NCBI RefSeq assembly: GCF_014204975.1
Contig: NZ_JACHMM010000001.1
Span: 6,262,037 to 6,326,036, forward strand
Source: Jiangella mangrovi
GTDB lineage: Bacteria; Actinomycetota; Actinomycetes; Jiangellales; Jiangellaceae
Direction of reading: 5' to 3'
Length of the DNA stretch: 64,000 nt
Shown here piece by piece: positions 8,591-16,754 of the stretch. The translations under genes were made by a program, and so were the position numbers. The notes under the pieces were generated by a model. It worked only from the letters and a program-made list of their open reading frames with translations. It was not told the origin of the DNA and searched no databases. Numbering within the stretch: the stretch's first letter is position 1; every line of letters begins with the position of its first letter.

Positions 8591-8730
8591 GAGCGGCCGG
8601 CGAGACCCAACCCCGGCGGAACCGCCTGCCGAACACCACACGAGAACCGTCAGCGGCCAGCGGGACAGGAGTACGGCGGGTCTGAGGGCCGGGTCCATTC
8701 CGGGGAGGGGGCCCTGGTGCTGTTGAAGGC

Positions 8731-8825
8731 GAGGGCGCGGCGGCGCGGGTCAAGTCCAAGCCCCCGACCACAGCGCCCAACGCAACCACAGAGGGCGCGG
8801 ACTTGAGGCGTGCCGCCGCGCCCTC
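8731..8825 (-). repeat. nested palindrome family, copy C (3' of the LacI gene)
   Basis: The arms 8731-8757 and 8799-8825 are 27 bases each and pair at 24 positions. One of the three mismatches would be a G-U pair on one strand; the other two form a CC/CC mismatch (read on the minus strand) inside GCCTCAAG...CTTGACCCGC. The same core and mismatch occur in copies A (16468-16600) and B (50585-50722). The loop holds GTGGTTGCGTTGGG (8776-8789, minus strand), also found beside copy A. The rest of 8465-8880 holds no convincing gene. Confidence 0.75.
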
Positions 8826-8880
8826 GACAATCGAGACAGCAGTGGGCCCGACCCACGCCAAGACCCCACCGCCGAACGCG

Positions 8881-9912
8881 TCACCCCGCGTAGGGACCCG
8901 TGCTGGCGCGAACCACGAGCTCGGGCGGCAACGCCGTCACCATGGTGGAGTCGCGGTCGCCGGAGTCGAGCAGCCGTTCGGTCAGCTCGAACGCCCGCCG
9001 CCCGATCAGCTCGAAGTCCTGGTGCACCGTCGTCAGCGGCGGGCTGAAGAACGCCGACCCGGGCTCGTCGTCGTAGCCGACCACGCTGAGATCATCAGGG
9101 ATCGTCCGCCCCAGCTCCCGGGCCGCGGCCATGAAGCCCAGCGCCATCTGGTCGTTCGACAGGAACACCGCACTGACGTCGCCACGCCCCAGGATCTGCC
9201 GCCCCGCCTCGTAGCCACTGGTGGCCAGCCAGTCGCCCTCGTAGACGGGCGGGATCTCGCGGCCGGCGTCGGCCAGGGTGGAGCGCCAGCCCTTGACGCG
9301 CAGGTCGCTGCCGGTCCAGCCGGCCGGGCCGGACACGTGCCAGACGGTGGGGTGCCCGAGGTCGAGCAGGTGGGTGGTCGCCTTGGCGGCGGCCTCGACG
9401 TGGTCCATGCCCATGACGTGCATGCCGACCTCTTCGGGGCCCCAGATGGCCACGACCGGGATGTCGGAGTGCATGGAGCGCAGCGCGTCGCCGGAGGAGC
9501 GGTGTGGCGAGATGACGATGATCGCCTCGATGGCCTGCTCGCGCAGCTCGGCCAGCGCCTGGTCGATGCTCATGTCGTCGAGCACGTTGAGGGTGACGAC
9601 GCTGACGGAGAAGCCGGCCGACCGGGCCGCCTGCTCGACGGAGAACAGCAGGCTGGCCGGGCCGTGGAAGGTCGAGGCGAAGCAGACCACGCCGATGGAG
9701 TGGGTGCGCCCGGTGCGCAGTGCCCGCGCGACGACGTTGGGCCGGTAGCCCATCTCGTCGATGATCTTGCGGACCCGCTCGCGGGTGGCCTGGCCGACGC
9801 CGCCGCGGCCGTTGATGACGCGCGACACCGTCATGTACGAGACGCCGGCGGCCTCGGCGACCGCGGCGATGCCGGGTTCGCGGCGCGCGGGGCGCCCTGC
9901 TCCCTCGTCCAT
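8881..9912 (-). CDS. LacI-family transcriptional repressor of the sugar ABC operon
   Basis: 343 residues from the ATG at 9912, preferred over a GTG at 9921 because AGGGTGG is correctly spaced from the ATG. The N-terminal helix-turn-helix AGVSYMTVSRVING (about residues 22-35) and hinge RPNVVARALRTGRTHSIGV are followed by the sugar-binding core (about 60-335) with SNDQMALGFMAAARELG and DDLSVVGYDDEP. An operator with the same AACGTTAAC core as O1/O2 lies 44 bases upstream, so autoregulation plus control of the neighbouring operon is likely. The effector is presumably the imported sugar or sugar acid. Confidence 0.93.
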   Translation of the reverse strand: MDEGAGRPARREPGIAAVAEAAGVSYMTVSRVINGRGGVGQATRERVRKIIDEMGYRPNVVARALRTGRTHSIGVVCFASTFHGPASLLFSVEQAARSAGFSVSVVTLNVLDDMSIDQALAELREQAIEAIIVISPHRSSGDALRSMHSDIPVVAIWGPEEVGMHVMGMDHVEAAAKATTHLLDLGHPTVWHVSGPAGWTGSDLRVKGWRSTLADAGREIPPVYEGDWLATSGYEAGRQILGRGDVSAVFLSNDQMALGFMAAARELGRTIPDDLSVVGYDDEPGSAFFSPPLTTVHQDFELIGRRAFELTERLLDSGDRDSTMVTALPPELVVRASTGPYAG

Positions 9913-9955
9913 GATCGCCACCCTATCGACGTCGCTCGTCGGTCGTTCGGCTGAG

Positions 9956-9967
9956 GATAACGTTAAC
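9956..9967. promoter_or_regulatory. LacI-type operator O3 (autoregulatory)
   Basis: GATAACGTTAAC differs from O1 by one base. It sits between the LacI gene start and the upstream IclR gene and overlaps the IclR stop codon (9963-9965). It is placed to control LacI transcription. Confidence 0.75.
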
Positions 9968-10742
9968 GCGACGCCCGCGGCGGGAGCGCCCGCGGCGGGA
10001 GCGCCCGCGCGATCGCCAGCGCCGCGCCGTGCACCGCGGCGGCGAACAGCCGGGCCTGCGACCGGGCCGTCGCCCCCGTCACCGAGACCGCGGCGACGGC
10101 GTCCTTCCGGGGCGACAGGATCGGCGCCGCGACGCAGAACAGCCCGGGCTGGGACTCCTCGAGGTCGTAGGCGACCCGCTGCCGGCGGACGGCGGCCAGC
10201 TCACGCCGTAGCGCCGCGGGGTCGGTGAGCGTGCCGTCGGTCAGCCGCGTCAGCCCGGCGGCCACGACGGCGTCGACGGTCGCATCGTCGCTGAACGCGA
10301 GGATCGCCTTGCCCAGCGCCGTGGCGTGCAGGCTCAGCCGCCCGCCCAGCCGCGAGTGCGGCACCCGCAGCGACCGCCGCGACACCTTCTCGACGTAGAC
10401 GATGTCGGTGCCGTCGCGCACGGCGAGGTTGGCGGTGAGCCCGGTGACCTCGCTGAGGTCGTGGATGTAGGGCAGCGCGGCCTCGCGCAGGCCGGCCGGG
10501 CTGGGGACCAGCGCACCGAGCTCGAAGAGCTTCACCCCGAGCCGCACGCCGGACTCCCCCGCCTCCAGCGCGCCCCAGTCGAGCAGCTCGCGGACCAGCC
10601 GGTGCGTCGTCGACCGCGGCACGCCGCTGGCCTGGGCGAGCGCGCGGATGCTCAGCTCGCCGGTGTCGGAGCCGAACACGTCGAGGAGGGCGAACGCGCG
10701 CTGGAGCGACGAGTAGGTGTCCTGCTGCACGGGACGGGGCAT
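9963..10742 (-). CDS. IclR-family transcriptional regulator
   Basis: 259 residues. The helix-turn-helix ASGVPRSTTHRLVRELL (about residues 38-54) is followed by the effector domain (VGLTANLAVRDGTDIVYVEKV, LHATALGKAILAF, CVAAPIL). The C-terminus carries a short tandem duplication, ALPPRALPPR, from a repeated 15-base unit at about 9974-10003. It is divergent from the dehydrogenase operon starting at 10794, with 51 bases between starts, so it is the likely regulator of that operon. Confidence 0.9.
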   Translation of the reverse strand: MPRPVQQDTYSSLQRAFALLDVFGSDTGELSIRALAQASGVPRSTTHRLVRELLDWGALEAGESGVRLGVKLFELGALVPSPAGLREAALPYIHDLSEVTGLTANLAVRDGTDIVYVEKVSRRSLRVPHSRLGGRLSLHATALGKAILAFSDDATVDAVVAAGLTRLTDGTLTDPAALRRELAAVRRQRVAYDLEESQPGLFCVAAPILSPRKDAVAAVSVTGATARSQARLFAAAVHGAALAIARALPPRALPPRASR

Positions 10743-10793
10743 GGCGGGAGACTAGCCCGGCCGCGACGCTGGCCGCATGAACGAGGACGCACG

Positions 10794-11825
10794 ATGAGCG
10801 CCGTCGAGGCGACGGTGACGCGGGTCGGCGCGGCCGAGCTGCGCGCCGCGGTGCACGCGGCGCTGACCGCCGCCGGCGCGGTGCCGGACGAGGCGGCCGT
10901 GCAGGCGGAGCAGCTGGTCGAGGGCGACCTGCGCGGGCATCCGTCGCACGGGGTGCGCCGTCTTCCGGTGCTGGTCACACGGCTGCGCGCCGGCCTGATC
11001 GTCAGTGGCGCCGGAGTCGGCTGCGAGTGGCGGACGCCGGGGCTGGCGGTGGTCGACGGGCGGCGCGGCTTCGGCCCCGTGGTGGCGCGGCACGCGGCCG
11101 GTCTCGCGGTCGAGCGGGCTGCCACGCAAGGCGTCGCCGTCGCGGCGGTCCGCGGCTCCGGGCACGTCGGCATGCTGGCGCCGTACCTCGAGACCATGGT
11201 CGACGGCGACTGCGTGGCGCTGGTGCTGACGATCAGCGAGGCGCTGGTCCACCCGTGGGGCGGGGCGCGCGCGATGGTCGGGACCAACCCCGTCGGCATC
11301 GGCGTACCGACCGGCGGCGACCCGCTGATCCTCGACATGTCGACGGGCGCGGTGTCGATGGGCCGGATCCTCGACCACGCGGCGCGCGAGGAGGCGATCC
11401 CGCTCGGCTGGGCGATCGACGCCGCCGGGGCGCCGACGACGGACGCGACCGCCGCGGCCGGCGGCGCCATCTCGCCGTTCGGCGGGCCGAAGGGGTACGC
11501 GCTCGGCGTGGCGCTGGAGACGCTGGTCGCCGCGCTCACCGGCAGCGCCCTCGGCGCCGCCGTCACCGGCACCCTCGACACCGAGCACCCCTCGACGAAG
11601 GGCGACGTCTTCGTCGCGTTCTCGGTCGACGCGATGGGCCTCGCGCCGCGGCTGGCCGGGATCGCCGGCTACCTCGACGACGTGCGGGCCAGCGGCGACG
11701 GTGCTCCCGTGACGGTGCCCGGCGACCGCGCCCGGGCGACCCGGGAGCGGCACCTACGCGACGGTGTCCCCGTGGACGCGGCGGTGTGGCGGCAGGTTCG
11801 TGAGCTGGCGGAGGAGACGGAATGA
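10794..11825 (+). CDS. malate/L-lactate dehydrogenase-like (Ldh2/YlbC family) oxidoreductase
   Basis: 343 residues, the usual size for the family. Diagnostic segments are GHPSHGVRRLPVL (His52), VRGSGHVGMLAPYLE (His124), GGARAMVGTNPVGIGVPT and SPFGGPKGYALGV. The family oxidises or reduces 2-hydroxy acids such as malate, sulfolactate, ureidoglycolate or 2,3-diketogulonate with NAD(P). It is first in an operon with an Fe-dependent alcohol dehydrogenase (4-base overlap) and an aldehyde dehydrogenase. The ATG at 10794 overlaps the stop of a six-codon frame starting at 10777, whose relevance is doubtful. Confidence 0.88.
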   Translation: MSAVEATVTRVGAAELRAAVHAALTAAGAVPDEAAVQAEQLVEGDLRGHPSHGVRRLPVLVTRLRAGLIVSGAGVGCEWRTPGLAVVDGRRGFGPVVARHAAGLAVERAATQGVAVAAVRGSGHVGMLAPYLETMVDGDCVALVLTISEALVHPWGGARAMVGTNPVGIGVPTGGDPLILDMSTGAVSMGRILDHAAREEAIPLGWAIDAAGAPTTDATAAAGGAISPFGGPKGYALGVALETLVAALTGSALGAAVTGTLDTEHPSTKGDVFVAFSVDAMGLAPRLAGIAGYLDDVRASGDGAPVTVPGDRARATRERHLRDGVPVDAAVWRQVRELAEETE

Positions 11826-13012
11826 GCGTGCTGAGACTGCCGGACGCGGTGCAGTTCGGCCGCGGCGCGCGGGCCGGGATCCCGGTCGCGGTGGCGCGGC
11901 TCGGGCGGCGCGCGTTCGTGGTCGCCGACCCGGTGGTGGCCGGCATGACGGAGTTCGCGGCGGCCCTCGACGGGCTGAAGGCGGCCGGCGTCGAGGCGCA
12001 CGTCTTCACCGGCGTGGTGCCGGAGCTGCCGCTGGACGGTATCGACGCCGCGGTGTCGGCGGCGCGCGACGTGCGGCCCGACGTCGTCGTCGGGTTCGGC
12101 GGCGGCAGCGCGCTGGACCTGGCCAAGCTGGTGGCGCTGCTGCTGGTGCACCCGGGCCCGCTGTCGGCGTACTACGGCGAGAACGCGGTGCCCGGCCCGG
12201 TGCTGCCGGTCGTGGCGGTGCCGACGACGGCCGGCACCGGTTCGGAGGTCACGCCGGTCGCCGTCGTGTCCGACCCCGACCGCGAGCTGAAGGTCGGCGT
12301 CTCCGACGCGGCGCTGGTCCCGCGGGTGGCCATCGTCGACCCGGAGCTGACGGTGGGCGTGCCGCCGTCGGTGACCGCGGCGTCGGGCATCGACGCGCTG
12401 GCGCACGCCGTCGAGTCGTACACCGCGATCGAGCGGCCGCCGTCGTGGGACGCGCAGCTGCCGATCTTCGTCGGGCACAACCGGCTCAGCTCGGTGCTGG
12501 CGCTGGAGGCGGCACACGCATTGGGCGACGCGCTGCCGCGGGCCGTGGCCGACGGCGCCGACCTCGCCGCCCGCGAGCAGTGCGCCTACGGCAGCCTGCT
12601 GGCCGGCATGGCGTTCGGCAGCGGCGGGACACACCTGGCGCACGCGCTGCAGTACCCGATCGGCGCGCTGACGCACACGCCGCACGGCGTCGGCACCGGG
12701 ATGATGCTGCCCTACGTCATGGCGGCGATCCGGCCGGCCTGCGCACCGCGGCTGAGCGCCCTGGGCGCGGCGCTGGGAGCGCCGGCCACCCCGGACGCCG
12801 CCATCGACCGGGTCGCGGAGATCCGGGCGGCCGTCGGGATCCCGGCGACGCTCGCCGAGATCGGCATCACCCGCGACCAGCTTCCCCGCATCGCCGAGCT
12901 GGCCCTCGGCGTCACCCGCCTGGCTGGCAACTCGCCGCGCCCGGCCACCCGCGAGCTGCTGCTCGCGATCCTCGAGGCCGCCCTGACCGGCGACGTCTCG
13001 GCACTCACCTGA
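11822..13012 (+). CDS. iron-dependent alcohol dehydrogenase
   Basis: 396 residues of the group III (Fe-ADH) family. The nucleotide motif GGGSALDLAK is at 93-102 and VAVPTTAGTGSEVTP at 131-145. The predicted metal ligands Asp191, His195, His274 and His288 sit in IDALAHAVESY and THLAHALQYPIG...TPHG. It is related to maleylacetate reductase and lactaldehyde reductase-type enzymes. The start overlaps the preceding stop (ATGA), so it is co-translated. Together with the next gene it suggests alcohol to aldehyde to acid oxidation. Confidence 0.92.
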   Translation: MSVLRLPDAVQFGRGARAGIPVAVARLGRRAFVVADPVVAGMTEFAAALDGLKAAGVEAHVFTGVVPELPLDGIDAAVSAARDVRPDVVVGFGGGSALDLAKLVALLLVHPGPLSAYYGENAVPGPVLPVVAVPTTAGTGSEVTPVAVVSDPDRELKVGVSDAALVPRVAIVDPELTVGVPPSVTAASGIDALAHAVESYTAIERPPSWDAQLPIFVGHNRLSSVLALEAAHALGDALPRAVADGADLAAREQCAYGSLLAGMAFGSGGTHLAHALQYPIGALTHTPHGVGTGMMLPYVMAAIRPACAPRLSALGAALGAPATPDAAIDRVAEIRAAVGIPATLAEIGITRDQLPRIAELALGVTRLAGNSPRPATRELLLAILEAALTGDVSALT

Positions 13013-13038
13013 CTCTCTTCGGCGCCCAGGGGGCACAC

Positions 13039-14472
13039 ATGGACTACCGCAGCGACCTCTACATCGACGGCGCCTGGCGCGCGGGCGGCGAGGGCCGCAC
13101 GTTCCCCGTGCTCGACCCCGCGGAGGGGACGGAGCTGGCGGCGTTCGCCGCGGCCACCGAGGCGGACTGCCTGGCCGCGGTCGAGGCGGCCGCGGCCGCG
13201 TTCGAGGGCTGGGCGGCAACCCCGCCGCGCGAGCGCGGCGAGCTGCTGCGGCGCGCGTTCGACCTCCTGACCGCCGAGCGCGAGGTCCTCGCCGAGATCA
13301 TCGTGCGCGAGAACGGCAAGGCGTTCCCCGACGCGCTGGCCGAGGCGGTCTACGCGACGGAGTTCTTCCGCTGGTTCTCCGAGGAGTCGGTGCGGGTCGG
13401 CGGCGACTTCCGCCTCTCCCCCAGCGGCGACAAGCGCATTGTCGTCACCCACCAGCCGATCGGCGTGTCGCTGCTGGTCACGCCGTGGAACTTCCCGGCC
13501 GCCATGGCGACGCGCAAGCTCGCTCCGGCGCTGGCCGCAGGCTGCACGACGGTGCTCAAGCCGGCCCGTGAGACGCCGCTGACCGCCGCCTACGTCGTCG
13601 ACGTACTGGAGCGGGCCGGCGCGCCGCGCGGTGTGGTCAACCTGGTCACGCCGGTGCCGACCGGCCCGGCCGTCGCCGCGATGGTCGCCCACCCCGCCGT
13701 CCGCAAGCTCTCCTTCACCGGGTCGACGGAGGTCGGCCGCGTCCTGTTGCACGCCGCAGCGGACACCGTCGTCAGCACGTCCATGGAGCTGGGCGGCAAC
13801 GCCCCGTTCGTCGTCCTCGAGGGTGCCGACGTCGACGCCGCGGTCGACGGCGCGATCGTCGCGAAGATGCGCAACGGCGGCGCCGCCTGCACCGCGGCGA
13901 ACCGGTTCTACGTGCACGCGTCGCTGTACGAGGAGTTCGCCGCCAAGCTCACCGCCGCGATGGACGCCTTCGTCCTCGGTCCCGGCACCGACCGCGCCAG
14001 CACCCTCGGCGCGCTGGTCTCGCCCGAGGAGCGCGACAAGGTCGCCTCCCTGGTCGACACCGCGGTCACCGAGGGGGCGAAGGTGCGGCTCGGCGGCGAC
14101 ACCGCCCCGTCCGGCGCCGGCGCCTTCTACCCCGCCACCGTCCTCGTCGACGTCGCCCACGGCTCGACGATCAACCGGACGGAGATCTTCGGCCCGGTCG
14201 CCGCGCTGGTCCCCTTCGACACCGTCGACGACGCGGTCCGGATGGCCAACGACACCATCTACGGCCTCATCGGCTACGTGTTCGGCCGCGAGGACGAGGC
14301 GCTGCGGGTGGCGCTGCGCCTCGACGCCGGCATGGTCGCCGTCAACCGGGGCGTCGCCAGCGACCCGGCCGCTCCCTTCGGTGGCACGAAGCAGAGCGGC
14401 CTGGGCCGCGAGGGCAGCTCGGAGGGGATCCTCGAGTTCCTCGAGGAGAAGTACGTCGCGGTGGCGCCGTAG
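13039..14472 (+). CDS. NAD(P)-dependent aldehyde dehydrogenase (succinate-semialdehyde type)
   Basis: 477 residues with the complete superfamily pattern: TPWNFPAAM (148-156), nucleotide-binding [10 protein letters not shown] and FTGSTEVG (226-233), catalytic Glu250 in MELGGNAP and Cys284 in [10 protein letters not shown], and the C-terminal [13 protein letters not shown]. It most resembles succinate-semialdehyde or glutarate-semialdehyde dehydrogenases. The substrate is probably the aldehyde from the adjacent Fe-ADH or another semialdehyde of the same route. It lies 26 bases after the Fe-ADH stop. Confidence 0.93.
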   Translation: MDYRSDLYIDGAWRAGGEGRTFPVLDPAEGTELAAFAAATEADCLAAVEAAAAAFEGWAATPPRERGELLRRAFDLLTAEREVLAEIIVRENGKAFPDALAEAVYATEFFRWFSEESVRVGGDFRLSPSGDKRIVVTHQPIGVSLLVTPWNFPAAMATRKLAPALAAGCTTVLKPARETPLTAAYVVDVLERAGAPRGVVNLVTPVPTGPAVAAMVAHPAVRKLSFTGSTEVGRVLLHAAADTVVSTSMELGGNAPFVVLEGADVDAAVDGAIVAKMRNGGAACTAANRFYVHASLYEEFAAKLTAAMDAFVLGPGTDRASTLGALVSPEERDKVASLVDTAVTEGAKVRLGGDTAPSGAGAFYPATVLVDVAHGSTINRTEIFGPVAALVPFDTVDDAVRMANDTIYGLIGYVFGREDEALRVALRLDAGMVAVNRGVASDPAAPFGGTKQSGLGREGSSEGILEFLEEKYVAVAP

Positions 14473-14476
14473 GCGA

Positions 14477-15349
14477 CTACGCGGCGGCGACGGCGTCAGC
14501 GACCAGGTCGCGCAGCGTCGTCTCCAACGGAGTGGTGCAGGGGTGGGTCCGGTCGCCGCGCGGGACCAGGAGGCCGCGGTCGGTGGCCTCGTAGAGCGCG
14601 ACGAGCTCCGCCGCCAGCTCGGGCGGCAGGCCGGCGCCGAGGAAGGCGTCGGTCCAGGCCGGCCGCGGCAGGACGACCACCTCGACGTGCCGGTCCAGCA
14701 GCCCGGCCAGAGTCTCGGCCACCTGCCGCTCGGTGTACTGGGGCGTGTCGAGGTCGACGACCTCCGAGGTGAGCGGCGGGTCCGTCAGTGCCGCCGCGAC
14801 CGCCGCACCGATGTCGCGGGTGGCGGCCATCGGGACCTCGACGTCGGCGGAGCTCGCGAAGACCGGGTAGACGCCGTCGGCCAGGACGGCCGGGAGCACG
14901 TCGCCGGCCTTCTCCTGGAAGTGCGGCGAGCGGATCGCCGTCACCACCGCACCGGTGCCGCGCAGCGCGTTCTCCAGGTGGTGCAGCCAGCGGACCGGCC
15001 CGGTGCCGTCGGGCAGGTCGGCGCCGTATGAGGACAGCGCGACCACGTGCAGGACGCCGCTGCCGGCGACGCCCGCCGCGATCGCGTCCGCCAGCCCCCG
15101 GTGCTCGGCGTCGCCGCCGGTGGCGACGGTGGGCAGCAGGACGAACGCGCCGCGGCAGCCGTCCAGCGCCGCGGCCAGGGCGGCGGGGTCGGTGAAGTCG
15201 GCGACGGCGACCTCGGCGGCGCCCGCGCGCCGCCACGCCTCGCCCTGGGCCGGGTCGCGGACGACGGCCCGGACCTGCTCTCCGGCGGCCAGCAGCGTCC
15301 GCGCCGCCGCCCCGCCCACGTGACCAGTGATGCCGGTGATCGCGTACAT
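14477..15349 (-). CDS. NmrA-like NAD(P)-binding protein
   Basis: 290 residues of the atypical SDR/NmrA group. The Rossmann motif GITGHVGGAAA is at residues 5-15, VRDPAQ follows the second strand, and VVALSSYGAD and IRSPHFQEKAGDVL lie in the middle. Relatives are NAD(P)H-sensing or quinone-reducing proteins. Its start lies 104 bases from that of a divergent AraC regulator, the usual arrangement for a regulator and its target. Confidence 0.88.
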   Translation of the reverse strand: MYAITGITGHVGGAAARTLLAAGEQVRAVVRDPAQGEAWRRAGAAEVAVADFTDPAALAAALDGCRGAFVLLPTVATGGDAEHRGLADAIAAGVAGSGVLHVVALSSYGADLPDGTGPVRWLHHLENALRGTGAVVTAIRSPHFQEKAGDVLPAVLADGVYPVFASSADVEVPMAATRDIGAAVAAALTDPPLTSEVVDLDTPQYTERQVAETLAGLLDRHVEVVVLPRPAWTDAFLGAGLPPELAAELVALYEATDRGLLVPRGDRTHPCTTPLETTLRDLVADAVAAA

Positions 15350-15453
15350 CGGTCTCTCCTTCCGTTCGGGTGAGTCCAGTACAGCGGCGGTGGGCGAGAC
15401 GATCCATATCTGCTCTGGTCGATTGCATGTCTGATCGTCTAGGCTTCGCGGGT

Positions 15454-16431
15454 ATGGACGCTCTCGCTGACGTGCTCGACGGCGTCCGGGCGCGCTCGGC
15501 CGACTTCTGCCGGACGGTGCTCGAGCCGCCGTGGGCGCTCCGGATCACCGACGGCGCCGCCCTCGCCCTGGCGACGGTGCTGCGCGGGCACGCCTGGGTG
15601 GTGCCCGACGACGCCGAGCCCGTGCTCGTCCGCGCCGGCGAGGTCGCCATCGTCCGCGGTCCGCACCCGTACACCGTCGGCGACGACCCTTCGACCGCGC
15701 CGATGCTGCAGGTGCTGGCCGGCAACGCGCTGCGCACCATGGACGGCGCCGACGTCTCCATGGCCGAGGCCCTCGCCCTGATCGGCCAGGCCGGCCCGGG
15801 CGACGCCGAACGCGAGGGCGCCGCCGTCGTCGTCAGCGGCACCTACCAGGTCGGCGGCGACATCGGGGCGCGGCTGCTCAGCGCGCTGCCCACCATCGTG
15901 CACGTCCCCCGCGACGCCGACGTCGCCCCCGTCCTCGCCCTGCTCGCCGCCGAGCTCGAGCGCGACGACCCCGGCCAGTCCGTGGTCCTCGACCGGCTGC
16001 TCGACCTCGCGCTCATCGCGAGCCTGCGGGCCTGGTTCGCCCGCCCCGAGGCGCAGGCGCCCGGCTGGTACCGCGCCCTCAGCGACCCCGTCGTCGGCCC
16101 GGCGCTGCGCCTGATCCACGACGACCCCGCGTTCCCGTGGACCCTCGCCGAGCTGGCCGCCCGCGCCGGCGCCTCCCGGGCCGCGTTCGCCCGCCGCTTC
16201 GCCGCGCTCGTCGGCGTGCCGCCCATGACCTACGTGACGGGCTGGCGGCTCACCCTGGCGGCCGACCTGCTGCGCCAGACCGACTCGACAGTCGAGACCA
16301 TCGCCCGCCGGGTCGGGTACGCCAACGCCTTCGCCCTGAGCGTCGCGTTCAAGCGGGTGCGCGGCACCACCCCGCGCCACCACCGCCTCGGCCCCGACGC
16401 CCCCGGCCGGCTGAGCCTTACCGGCGGGTGA
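15454..16431 (+). CDS. AraC-family regulator with N-terminal cupin
   Basis: 325 residues. Start at 15454 gives MDALADVLDGVRA, the usual beginning of cupin-AraC regulators; in-frame starts at 15370 and 15427 would add residues absent from the family. An N-terminal sensor (residues 1-190; VLVRAGEVAIVRGPHPYTVGDD) precedes the double helix-turn-helix (about 205-310) with SRAAFARRFAALVG and ARRVGYANAFALSVAFKR. It probably controls the divergent NmrA-like gene. Copy A of the 3' palindrome begins 37 bases after its stop. Confidence 0.9.
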   Translation: MDALADVLDGVRARSADFCRTVLEPPWALRITDGAALALATVLRGHAWVVPDDAEPVLVRAGEVAIVRGPHPYTVGDDPSTAPMLQVLAGNALRTMDGADVSMAEALALIGQAGPGDAEREGAAVVVSGTYQVGGDIGARLLSALPTIVHVPRDADVAPVLALLAAELERDDPGQSVVLDRLLDLALIASLRAWFARPEAQAPGWYRALSDPVVGPALRLIHDDPAFPWTLAELAARAGASRAAFARRFAALVGVPPMTYVTGWRLTLAADLLRQTDSTVETIARRVGYANAFALSVAFKRVRGTTPRHHRLGPDAPGRLSLTGG

Positions 16432-16467
16432 ACCAATCGGGTGGGTGCGCGTGGTTGCGTTGGGTGG

Positions 16468-16600
16468 CCCCGTCCCCCTGCTGCCCATTCTCTTGGCCGC
16501 GCACCTGCGCCTCAAGCGGACTGATGGCGCTTCGCGCGGAGAAGACCGCTTGACCCGCAGGCGCGCGGCCTAAGAACGGGCAGCTATCAGGGGACGGGGG
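16468..16600 (+). repeat. nested palindrome family, copy A (3' of the AraC gene)
   Basis: A 133-base structure. Outer arms CCCCGTCCCC and GGGGACGGGG enclose CTGCCC/GGGCAG, then CTTGGCCGCG/CGCGGCCTAAG, then GCGCCTCAAGCGG/CCGCTTGACCCGC around a short inner GGCGCTTCGCGC. The last stem has a two-base CC/CC mismatch. Copy B at 50585-50722 has the same plan with paired base changes. Flanking sequences GTGGTTGCGTTGGG (16451-16464) and 16597-16623 recur at 50882-50924 without the palindrome. Confidence 0.85.
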
Positions 16601-16635
16601 GAGTCTGGCGACGGGTGCGGGGTTACTGCGTCGTC

Positions 16636-16677
16636 GGGAGGGACTTTTCCTCGCTATAGCGGGGAGAACTCCCTCCC
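16636..16677. repeat. long hairpin H1, apex CCTCGCTATAGCGGGG
   Basis: The arms GGGAGGGACTTTT and AGAACTCCCTCCC pair with one or two mismatches and carry an inner self-complementary CGCTATAGCG. It lies in the intergenic space between the convergent AraC and siderophore-interacting genes, with a sister hairpin 10 bases away. Confidence 0.7.
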
Positions 16678-16687
16678 GGCGAGCGCC

Positions 16688-16729
16688 GTGGGCGCGTTAC
16701 TCCTGCTATGGCGGTAGTAACTCGCCCAC
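16688..16729. repeat. long hairpin H2, apex CCTGCTATGGCGG
   Basis: The arms GTGGGCGCGTTACT and AGTAACTCGCCCAC pair at 13 of 14 positions around CCTGCTATGGCGGT. The apex nearly repeats that of H1 (CCT-GCTAT-GCGG shared) although the arms differ, so the two look like members of one hairpin family. It lies 25 bases past the 3' end of the siderophore-interacting gene. Confidence 0.7.
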
Positions 16730-16754
16730 GACGGACGGGGAGCCCACCACCCAT

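Noticed and set aside
10777-10797. Six-codon frame (MNEDAR) ending over the start of the Ldh2-type gene
   Set aside because: Too short to separate from chance; no attenuator structure or regulatory codons are seen.
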